NCBI GenBank assembly: GCA_029287275.1
Contig: JARFRL010000012.1
Location: 1 to 11,159, forward strand
DNA from: Pontiella desulfatans
GTDB taxonomy: Bacteria > Verrucomicrobiota > Kiritimatiellia > Kiritimatiellales > Pontiellaceae
Length of the DNA stretch: 11,159 nucleotides
Direction of reading: 5' to 3'
Shown: positions 1 through 5,605 of the stretch, in pieces
Layout: each line of letters starts with the position of its first letter
Position numbering within the stretch: the stretch's first letter is position 1
Translations under genes and position numbers: made by a program
The notes under the pieces: generated by a model
Database searches by the model: none
What the model was told of the DNA's origin: nothing
The model's input: only the letters and a program-made list of their open reading frames with translations

Positions 1-39
1 TGTTCGTCTCGTGGGCTCGGAGATGTGTATAAGAGACAG
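1..39 (+). other. Illumina Nextera adapter remnant (assembly artefact)
   Basis: Positions 6-39 match the 34-base Nextera read-2 transposase oligonucleotide, ending in the mosaic-end sequence AGATGTGTATAAGAGACAG at 21-39. The five bases before it (tgttc) are consistent with the tail of an index read, which is inference. Read in frame from position 11, the adapter encodes MGSEMCIRDR, a peptide known as a contaminant at protein ends in public databases. This stretch is not genomic. It marks the physical end of the assembled contig, so nothing can be inferred about what lies to the left. Confidence 0.97.
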
Positions 40-40
40 A

Positions 41-100
41 TCTCACGGAGCCGCCAAGCCGCGGAGCAACCCGACCTGCCGCGGCGGGAGGGTAGGTGGC
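41..100 (+). other. Candidate structured RNA element (pseudoknot-capable, unassigned)
   Basis: A GC-rich 60-base block has three compatible pairings. GCCGCC (50-55) pairs with GGTGGC (95-100) as an outer helix with one G-U. GCCGCGG (58-64) pairs perfectly with CCGCGGC (79-85) as an inner helix. ACCC (69-72) in the inner loop pairs with GGGT (90-93) outside it, giving an H-type pseudoknot. A competing hairpin ACCTGCC (74-80)/GGTAGGT (91-97) is also possible, so the element could switch. The pattern CCAAGCC, GCAACCC, GGTAGGTG loosely recalls the SAM-I/IV riboswitch core, but I cannot confirm membership. No plus-strand gene follows it (the next genes are on the minus strand), which argues against an ordinary riboswitch. 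On the minus strand it would lie downstream of the racemase gene. Confidence 0.27.
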
Positions 101-233
101 AACGAATTCATGGAAAGCAGCGAATGTTCCGAGCGGACGGCTTGGAGCGCCATCCCTACCCAAAATTCAATCTCCGCGCCTTTGTTTGAAACAACCTCGG
201 AGGGGATGATTTCAGACGTAATCGTTGCCGAGA

Positions 234-255
234 AGATGTGTTTTAGGGGACATCT
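234..255 (-). terminator. Weak bidirectional hairpin after the racemase gene
   Basis: AGATGT (234-239) and ACATCT (250-255) form a 6-bp stem around a 10-base loop, 7 bases beyond the racemase stop codon. On the plus strand it is followed by ATTTT, while on the minus strand no T-run follows. It could be a weak end-of-transcript signal for the minus-strand operon, but the stem is short and A/T-rich, so the call is tentative. Confidence 0.2.
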
Positions 256-261
256 ATTTTC

Positions 262-1386
262 CTAATAACTGGGAATGAGGCGGGGTTTCTTCGAGGGCGG
301 AAGCGAGGACGACAGGATGGGCGCGCGGTTTTTCCATAGCTTGGAAACAAAGGGAGAGGTCATGGCGCGCAGCAGCGCGCCGTAGTTCAGCTGGAAGGGG
401 ATTTCGGCGCCGACGGGGTGGTTGAAACGGCTGGATCTGACCACCAAATGGTCGCTGCTGGCTTCAAGGATTTCGATGCCGGGCGGAGGTTCGAGTCCCG
501 CGGGATCGATGTCCTGGCGGCCAATGGCGAGGATGGCCTGCTGAATGTGGCCGATTGATTTCGGAGGCGCGGGGCTGCCAAAGGCGTTTTGCGCGATGGT
601 TCCCCAAGGTTGCGAGGGTTTGACCTTTGATTCAATCACCTCGGCCACGAGGGTGATGGCGTCGGTGTGGAGCCCGCTGATCGGTTGGCGGTTGAGCGGA
701 TCGCATCCGAGCAGAATGGATTCTCCAAGGCGCAGATTATTGACGCGGCCAACGTCCGCTCCGCCGAGAGCCCAATGGAGATTGGCGGAGTTTCCGCCGG
801 ACACGATTTCCAGCGGGAATCCGAAGGTGGACTCGATTGAGTTCGCGAGGGCGGAGAGTTCCGCCATGTTTCGGGCGTCCGGCACGACGCCGCTGCGACA
901 CGCCAGATTGGTTCCCACGCCTTTGATCGCGATATTCGGCAGGCGCAGAATTTCTTGGACGGTATGGTTCAGGGCGTTCGGCAAAATGCCTTCGCGCAGA
1001 TCGCCGAGTTCAACCATCAGCACGATTCCATGGATCCGCTTCGCTTTTCGCGCCGCGGCCGAAAGCAGGCGGACGACGTCGAGCTCGGTGTTGAAACTAA
1101 GCTCCGTGTATTTCACTACCCTTGCCACCTGACTGCACATCGGGGAGCGAATGAGGGCCATGGGCGCGCTGACACCGCCTTGGCGCATCTTGGTTATGTT
1201 TTCAATACGCGCGTCACCCAGTGTTTTCACGCCCGCCTCAAGGAACGCGTTCGCGATCTCGGGGGAGCCAAGAGTGGCCTTCATGACGGCCGTGACCGAG
1301 ATGCCTCGCGCGGCCAGTCGTTTGACCAATACGCGGGCGTTGTGTTGTATTTTTCCGAGATCGATCTCCACGCGCGGCGCGATCAT
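262..1386 (-). CDS. PLP-dependent amino-acid racemase, alanine/ornithine racemase family
   Basis: A 374-residue cytosolic enzyme with the fold-type III (alanine-racemase-like TIM barrel) N-terminal signature. The PLP lysine is expected at K36 in VMKATLG, preceded by the family start RVEIDLGKIQHNARVL. Further landmarks are LGDARIENI (56-64), the phosphate-binding-type SGGNSANL (196-203) and RLGESIL (219-225). The end of the conserved region, LNYGALLRAMTSPFV, is typical of the alanine/ornithine racemase family rather than of canonical Alr, and there is no Alr C-terminal beta domain. About 25 extra basic/proline residues form the tail. The enzyme should interconvert L- and D-forms of a free amino acid, but the substrate (ornithine, alanine, glutamate or another) cannot be read from sequence. 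Its ATG overlaps the stop of the upstream DUF1611 gene as ATGA (1383-1386) with no clear Shine-Dalgarno, so translation is probably coupled. Confidence 0.88.
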   Translation of the reverse strand: MIAPRVEIDLGKIQHNARVLVKRLAARGISVTAVMKATLGSPEIANAFLEAGVKTLGDARIENITKMRQGGVSAPMALIRSPMCSQVARVVKYTELSFNTELDVVRLLSAAARKAKRIHGIVLMVELGDLREGILPNALNHTVQEILRLPNIAIKGVGTNLACRSGVVPDARNMAELSALANSIESTFGFPLEIVSGGNSANLHWALGGADVGRVNNLRLGESILLGCDPLNRQPISGLHTDAITLVAEVIESKVKPSQPWGTIAQNAFGSPAPPKSIGHIQQAILAIGRQDIDPAGLEPPPGIEILEASSDHLVVRSSRFNHPVGAEIPFQLNYGALLRAMTSPFVSKLWKNRAPILSSSLPPSKKPRLIPSY

Positions 1387-2501
1387 ATAGCGAGGGCGCT
1401 CAGCTTTTCCTTAAGAACAGGAAAAGCCTCGACAACCATATCGACGAGCCGGTCCGGGGAACGGGTCAGCGCGTCGGTGGCGGGAATACCGAGTTCAGCC
1501 TCGTAGGTGGTGATCGCCGCGCCCACCTCGTCGTCGGTCATGTTTTCGTGGTTAATGGTCAGGCCGATGACCTTCGTAGGGGAAAAGGTTTCGATGAGAT
1601 TGATTTCGGAGGCCGCGGTGGGCATCGGGGTTTGGGGGAAGTCGCCCAGAAATTCGCGCGCGGGGGCGTGCTGCAGCACCACGCCGTTCGCCATGCTGCC
1701 GCGGAGAATGTACGCCGAAGTAAGGTAGGCCGGATGGCTCAGGGCGCCTTGCCCTTCGACGATGATGACGTCGGGGCGCTCGCCTTCGAACGCTTCAACG
1801 ATGGTGGCCTCCAATTCACCGGAGCAAAACTGACAAGGAATGGCGTCGACCGCGACGCCGTAACGGGCGCCCTGAATCAAGCCCGTCTGGCCCGTTCCCA
1901 CCAGTACCGTCTTGATGCCGCGTTCATTAAGGGCGCGGGCGAGAATGGTGGCCGTGGTGCGTTTTCCGATGGCGCCGTCGGTGCCGAGAACGGCGATACG
2001 CGGGCAGGTGACCTTGGCGATGTCGCCGCTGAACATGCGCAGGTCTTTCTTGGGGCGGGGCCGGCGGATATCAATAATCTCGACGTTTCCAACCCGGCTC
2101 GCCTCGGCGAACGCGGGATCGTCGTTTAAAAACTCATGAAGGCCGTTCACGATGTTCATGCCCAATCCCATGGCTTCGAGCACGTGGCCGCGCTCGGTGG
2201 GAGACAGCATGCCGCTGGACGGCGCCATCCCGAAGATGAAATAGTCGGGGACGTCCTCCGCGAGCTCCAGCGCGGCGGCCAGGCTTCGGAGGATGGGAAC
2301 GCCGTTCGCCTTCTCATCGAGCACGGCGCCCGCGTCCAGGCCCGCTTTCGTGCTGTCGATGACCGAAAGAATTTTATATTTCTCGGAATGCCGAACGAGG
2401 CCGTTGGCGGTCTTGCCGTCCATGGCGCCGAAGTTGGCCTCGCAATAGACCACGGCGGTTGGATGTTGGGGAATAGACATGGATCTCTTTGGAATGGACA
2501 T
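1383..2501 (-). CDS. DUF1611 (DgcN-type) P-loop protein, putative D-amino-acid N-acyltransferase
   Basis: A 372-residue protein matching the DUF1611 family. It has a Rossmann-like N-terminal domain (about 15-150) and a C-terminal P-loop domain starting VLGTDGAIGKRTTATILA, with the loop GTDGAIGK at 173-180. A second family motif, VIIVEGQGALSHPAY, spans about 245-259, and a C-x2-C pair lies at 223/226. A characterised family member, DgcN of a marine Pseudoalteromonas, N-acetylates D-glutamate and works with a racemase (DgcA). The same general role here is inference, and older databases call this family uncharacterised or NAD-dependent-epimerase-like. It is the first gene of a two-gene operon with a PLP racemase (4-base overlap). 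The start at 2501 is supported by AGGAGG four bases upstream. A second ATG seven codons in repeats the same MSIP start and has a weaker site. Confidence 0.88.
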   Translation of the reverse strand: MSIPKRSMSIPQHPTAVVYCEANFGAMDGKTANGLVRHSEKYKILSVIDSTKAGLDAGAVLDEKANGVPILRSLAAALELAEDVPDYFIFGMAPSSGMLSPTERGHVLEAMGLGMNIVNGLHEFLNDDPAFAEASRVGNVEIIDIRRPRPKKDLRMFSGDIAKVTCPRIAVLGTDGAIGKRTTATILARALNERGIKTVLVGTGQTGLIQGARYGVAVDAIPCQFCSGELEATIVEAFEGERPDVIIVEGQGALSHPAYLTSAYILRGSMANGVVLQHAPAREFLGDFPQTPMPTAASEINLIETFSPTKVIGLTINHENMTDDEVGAAITTYEAELGIPATDALTRSPDRLVDMVVEAFPVLKEKLSALAI

Positions 2502-2505
2502 AGGT

Positions 2506-2511
2506 CCTCCT
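2506..2511 (-). promoter_or_regulatory. Shine-Dalgarno site of the DUF1611 gene
   Basis: On the minus strand AGGAGG lies four bases before the ATG at 2501. The spacing is short but the match is perfect. It favours 2501 over the internal ATG at 2480, which is preceded only by AAAGAGATCC. Confidence 0.65.
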
Positions 2512-2614
2512 TGAGTGTGTTCAGAGGAGGCGACGGAATCGTGCCTGCCAGAAGCGGCAGAAGGTCAGCGAGAGGTCCCCACTAAAAGTGGATGAATGAA
2601 AACAACCTACCACC

Positions 2615-2638
2615 TGTCCTCTGTAAATAGATAGGACA
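2615..2638. promoter_or_regulatory. Inverted-repeat operator candidate
   Basis: TGTCCT (2615-2620) and AGGACA (2633-2638) are perfect inverted arms around an A/T-rich 12-base centre that itself has partial dyad symmetry. Read on the minus strand the centre contains TATCTATTTA, which could serve as a -10 region for the DUF1611 operon, with TTTTCA 18 bases upstream as a poor -35. A dimeric repressor binding here would block that promoter. The regulator is not in the window. Confidence 0.3.
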
Positions 2639-2798
2639 ATCGCTTATTCGTTGAAAACGATTGGGATACGCGAAGAGCGGACCCTTTTGGTCAATGGTTG
2701 TTAAATCGAACGCACGAGTCGGGTTTCGAGTTGAGTCCACTCCGCGAAGAGCACGTTTAGGGGGCCGGTCCGGGTATTTGGCGCCGCGTCCGGGCGAT

Positions 2799-2833
2799 AG
2801 CCAGCGAAGTTGGAAGCTCCGGCTGCTTTTTTT
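2799..2833 (+). terminator. Terminator-like hairpin with T-run upstream of proS
   Basis: AGCC (2799-2802) pairs with GGCT (2821-2824) and AGC (2803-2805) with GCT (2816-2818), with two bulged C bases. Seven T residues follow at 2827-2833. It lies about 60 bases before the proS ATG, so it could be a leader attenuator or an upstream terminator. The stem is short, hence the low confidence. Confidence 0.27.
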
Positions 2834-2892
2834 CGTGTATTCGGTGGGGCTGGCCTGTAGATTCCGCCCTTCATTTTTTAGGAGACCGATTC

Positions 2893-4413
2893 ATGGCGAA
2901 ACAGAAGAAGACGGCGATCACGCCGACGCGCGAGGAAAACTACCCGGAGTGGTATCAGCAAGTGGTGCGCGCGGCGGATCTGGCGGAAACCAGCGACGTG
3001 CGCGGCTGCATGGTGATCAAGCCCTGGGGCTACGCGTTGTGGGAAAACATTCAGCGCGGCTTGGATAAAATGTTCAAGGACACCGGTCACGTGAACGCCT
3101 ATTTCCCGCTGTTCATCCCGCTGAGCTATCTCGAAAAGGAAGCCGAGCACGTGGATGGCTTCGCCAAGGAGTGCGCGGTCGTGACGCATCATCGCCTGGA
3201 ACAGGGCGAAGACGGCAAGTTGCACCCCGCGGGCGAGCTGGAGGAGCCGCTGATCGTTCGGCCGACCTCGGAAACGATCATCGGCGCGACCTACGCGAAG
3301 TGGGTGCAGAGCTACCGCGATCTTCCGATTCTCGTGAACCAGTGGGCCAACGTGGTGCGTTGGGAGATGCGCACGCGCATGTTCCTGCGGACGGCCGAGT
3401 TTCTTTGGCAGGAAGGCCACACCGCGCACGAAACCAGCGAGGAGGCGTGGGAGGAAACCCGCAAGATGCTCGAGGTGTACAAGACCTTCGCGGAGGAATA
3501 CATGGCCATGCCCGTGCTGACCGGCGAAAAAACGCCCGGCGAGCGCTTCCCCGGCGCGGTGAGCACGCTGTGCATCGAGGCGATGATGCAGGACCGCAAA
3601 GCCTTGCAGGCGGGAACGAGCCACTTCCTCGGCCAGAATTTCGCGAAGGCCTCCAATATTCAGTTCAGCGGCCGCGACGGCGCGAAGGAGTTCGCCTGGA
3701 CCACGTCGTGGGGCGTTTCGACCCGTCTGATCGGCGGCATGATCATGACGCACGCGGACGACGACGGCATGGTGATGCCCCCGCGCCTCGCCCCGAGCCA
3801 CGTGGTGTTGCTGCCGATCATCCGCGACGAAGCCGACCGCGAGGCGATTCTGGCCTACTGCGCGGAAATCGCCGCGGGCCTGCGCGCGCGACGTTTTCAC
3901 GAGCGCGACATCGAGGTGGTCGTGGACGACCGCGACATCAACGCCGGCGAAAAGGGCTGGAGCTGGGTCAAGAAGGGCATTCCGGTCCGCGCCGAAATCG
4001 GCCCGCGCGACATGGCGAACGATTCCGTCTTCATGGCCCGTCGCGACACGGGCAAGAAAGAGGGCGTCGGCAAGGACGAATTCGTCGCGAACATCGTTCA
4101 GACGTTGGAAGACATTCAAGGGAGTCTGCTCCAAAAGGCGCTGGATCATCGCGCGGAAAACACCAAGGAAATCGACTCCTACGACGAGTTCGTGGCGTTC
4201 TTCACGCCGGAGAGCAAGGCGCGTCCGGAGGTGCATGGCGGTTTCGCGATGAGCCACTGGTGCGACGGCGAGGACTGCGAGAACAAAATCAACGACGCGC
4301 TTTCCGTCACGATCCGGACGGTTCCGTTCGATCGCGCCGAAAGCGGGGCGGGCGAATGCGTATGCTGCGGCGCGCCGAGCTCCGGCCGCGTGGTTTTCGC
4401 GAAAAGCTACTAA
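2893..4413 (+). CDS. proS: Prolyl-tRNA synthetase, archaeal/eukaryotic-like (type 3)
   Basis: A 506-residue class II aminoacyl-tRNA synthetase that charges tRNA-Pro with proline in the cytosol. Landmarks are VRPTSETII (122-130), motif 2 as RWEMRTRMFLRTAEF followed by LWQEGHTAH (156-179), TSHFLGQNFAK (242-252), and the motif 3 region WGVSTRLIGGMIMTH (273-287). An anticodon-binding domain covers roughly 295-400. The C-terminal zinc module has C457-x4-C462 and C489-x2-C492, and the protein ends in Tyr506. Both are hallmarks of the archaeal/eukaryotic-like class, as in the Thermus enzyme. The large insertion-type editing domain of the bacterial (E. coli-like) class is absent, and the length fits type 3. 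The start is supported by AGGAG eight bases upstream. It is transcribed divergently from the DUF1611 operon. Confidence 0.97.
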   Translation: MAKQKKTAITPTREENYPEWYQQVVRAADLAETSDVRGCMVIKPWGYALWENIQRGLDKMFKDTGHVNAYFPLFIPLSYLEKEAEHVDGFAKECAVVTHHRLEQGEDGKLHPAGELEEPLIVRPTSETIIGATYAKWVQSYRDLPILVNQWANVVRWEMRTRMFLRTAEFLWQEGHTAHETSEEAWEETRKMLEVYKTFAEEYMAMPVLTGEKTPGERFPGAVSTLCIEAMMQDRKALQAGTSHFLGQNFAKASNIQFSGRDGAKEFAWTTSWGVSTRLIGGMIMTHADDDGMVMPPRLAPSHVVLLPIIRDEADREAILAYCAEIAAGLRARRFHERDIEVVVDDRDINAGEKGWSWVKKGIPVRAEIGPRDMANDSVFMARRDTGKKEGVGKDEFVANIVQTLEDIQGSLLQKALDHRAENTKEIDSYDEFVAFFTPESKARPEVHGGFAMSHWCDGEDCENKINDALSVTIRTVPFDRAESGAGECVCCGAPSSGRVVFAKSY

Positions 4414-4430
4414 TTTCCCGAGGGTTGGAA

Positions 4431-4459
4431 TTGCCCGCGGGACGGGACTGCACTAGATT
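4431..4459 (+). promoter_or_regulatory. Sigma-70-type promoter for the BamD-like/lptD operon
   Basis: TTGCCC (4431-4436), a 17-base spacer and TAGATT (4454-4459) give 4/6 matches to each hexamer at ideal spacing. The expected start point is about 4466, only a few bases before the ATG at 4469, and no Shine-Dalgarno precedes that ATG. The mRNA would be leaderless or nearly so. The box CACTAGATTG (4451-4460) recurs exactly at 10009-10018 before the TolC-like gene. Confidence 0.42.
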
Positions 4460-4468
4460 GGCTGGATT

Positions 4469-5605
4469 ATGCGTTTTTCACTACATTTCCTGACGACGAT
4501 CCTTTTGGGATCGGGGGTTCTGGCGGCCGCTCCGTCGACGTGGGCCCAAGAATCCGCGGAGCCGGGCGAGACCGTCGGCGCCGACACGAAGGTTGAGGCC
4601 GCGGACGTGGCCCAGCAGTCCGAGAAGGAGAAGGTCTACGTGGTCGAGGAGCAGGGACGAAAAACCCTGCGCGCCACCTTCGCCCGCAAGGAGGACAATC
4701 CCGTGGACCAGTGGGCCTTCGTTCAGAAAACGCAGGGCCGCGGACTTAATAAGCGGGCGGAAAGCCGCATGCTCTATCTTTACCGTCGCTGGCCGAACAG
4801 CGTCGAGGCGCCGTTGGCCGCCCGCGGCCGCGCCGATTCGCTTTTCAAACGCAAGAAATGGAAAGAGGCGTTCACCGCCTATCAATATCTGATCGACAAC
4901 TACGCGGGCCAGATGGCCGACTACGACTCCGCGCTGCAACGCCAGTTCGAGATCGCGTTCAAGATCATGAACCGCAAGCGCCTGCGCTGGATCTTCGGCG
5001 GATACCGCGCGCCGGAATACGCCGTGGATTACTTCGAGAGCGTGATCCGCAACGGCCCGCAGTGGGCGCGCGCGCCGGAAGCGCAGTTCATGATTGGAAA
5101 GTGCCAGCAGGACGCGAAGGAATATGAACTGGCGATCACCGCGTACGGCGTGCTGGGCTATCGCTATCCCGACAGCGCGTACGCCGAAGAGGCGGCTTGG
5201 CGGCAGATCCAATGTCTGGCGCGGCTGCGCAAGGAATATCCAAGCAGCCCGGAGATCCTCGATCGCAAATTGGTCGCGACCACCGTATTTCTTTCCACCT
5301 ACCCCCGTTCCACGCACCGCGACGCGATCATCCAGATGCGGAACGAGCTCTACGAGATCAAGGCGGGCCGCGTGTTCGACGAGGCCGCGTTCTACGCCAA
5401 AGTGCCGAAAGAGCCCGAAGCGGCCATCATCTATTACCAGAAGATGATGGAGGAATATCCCAAGAGCGAATTGGTTCCCTACGCCGAGGAGCGCGTCGCG
5501 GAACTGAAGGCGATTCTCGCCCTGCCGATTCAAGCCCGCCGGCCGGAGGCGCCGCGGTCGCGCCCGTTGCCTTTCACCAACGGTGGTCAGAATGTCGAGG
5601 GCTAA
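4469..5605 (+). CDS. BamD/YfiO-like periplasmic TPR protein
   Basis: A 378-residue exported protein. Residues 1-26 are a signal peptide (hydrophobic LTTILLGSGVLAAAP, likely cleavage after STWA). Residues 27-75 are a charged linker. From about 95 to 345 there are tetratricopeptide-like helical repeats of the BamD/YfiO kind, visible as recurring YP and A/Y/F patterns: FKRKKWKEAFTAYQYLIDNY, EYELAITAYGVLGYRYP, EAAIIYYQKMMEEYP. BamD is a subunit of the machine that inserts outer-membrane beta-barrels. BamD is normally a lipoprotein, but no lipobox cysteine is present here, so the protein would be soluble or attached by partners. The tail (350-378) is proline/arginine-rich. Its last codons overlap the start of lptD, a BAM client. 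It could be a general TPR coordinator rather than true BamD. Confidence 0.75.
   Translation: MRFSLHFLTTILLGSGVLAAAPSTWAQESAEPGETVGADTKVEAADVAQQSEKEKVYVVEEQGRKTLRATFARKEDNPVDQWAFVQKTQGRGLNKRAESRMLYLYRRWPNSVEAPLAARGRADSLFKRKKWKEAFTAYQYLIDNYAGQMADYDSALQRQFEIAFKIMNRKRLRWIFGGYRAPEYAVDYFESVIRNGPQWARAPEAQFMIGKCQQDAKEYELAITAYGVLGYRYPDSAYAEEAAWRQIQCLARLRKEYPSSPEILDRKLVATTVFLSTYPRSTHRDAIIQMRNELYEIKAGRVFDEAAFYAKVPKEPEAAIIYYQKMMEEYPKSELVPYAEERVAELKAILALPIQARRPEAPRSRPLPFTNGGQNVEG

Larger units (their letters stand above)
2502..2892. other. Divergent intergenic region between DUF1611 operon and proS
   Basis: This 391-base stretch contains no credible gene and is less GC-rich than its flanks. Minus-strand leader side: a CTGCC/GGCAG hairpin (2545-2560) and a CCACT-AAA-AGTGG hairpin (2579-2591) would lie in the DUF1611 5' leader. 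Middle: a 24-base inverted repeat (2615-2638) and the small palindrome TCGTTGAAAACGA (2648-2660). proS side: GTCCGGG is directly repeated at 2768-2774 and 2788-2794. A terminator-like hairpin with a T-run follows at 2799-2833, then a TAGATT -10-like hexamer (2858-2863) without a good -35, then AGGAG (2880-2884) eight bases before the proS ATG. Confidence 0.6.

Noticed and set aside
41..140. SAM-I/IV riboswitch, cobalamin riboswitch or SRP/RNase P RNA identity for the left-end element
   Set aside because: Only short strings resemble SAM-I/IV. The cobalamin, SRP and RNase P conserved cores are not present, and no plus-strand target gene follows. It is kept only as an unassigned structured element.
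44..261. In-frame continuation of the racemase past its TAG stop (about 67 more codons on the minus strand)
   Set aside because: The conserved racemase family end is already reached before the TAG. The extension matches nothing I recognise, and an open stretch of this length is not rare in GC-rich DNA. I found no sign of recoding.
11..265. 84-residue plus-strand reading frame at the left edge
   Set aside because: Its first ten residues are translated adapter. The rest has no recognisable pattern and lies in a non-coding region.
2661..3068. Plus-strand 135-residue frame spanning the proS leader
   Set aside because: It runs out of frame into the well-supported proS gene, and its protein has low-complexity arginine-rich character typical of a shadow frame.
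2878..4257. 459-residue minus-strand frame opposite proS
   Set aside because: It is antisense to a clear synthetase. The composition (many H, R, A, L, V) is the usual mirror of GC-rich codon bias, with no domain pattern.
5583..5591. GTG start for lptD three codons upstream
   Set aside because: ATG at 5592 is the commoner start codon, has GGTGG at suitable spacing, and still leaves a complete signal peptide. The difference is only three residues.
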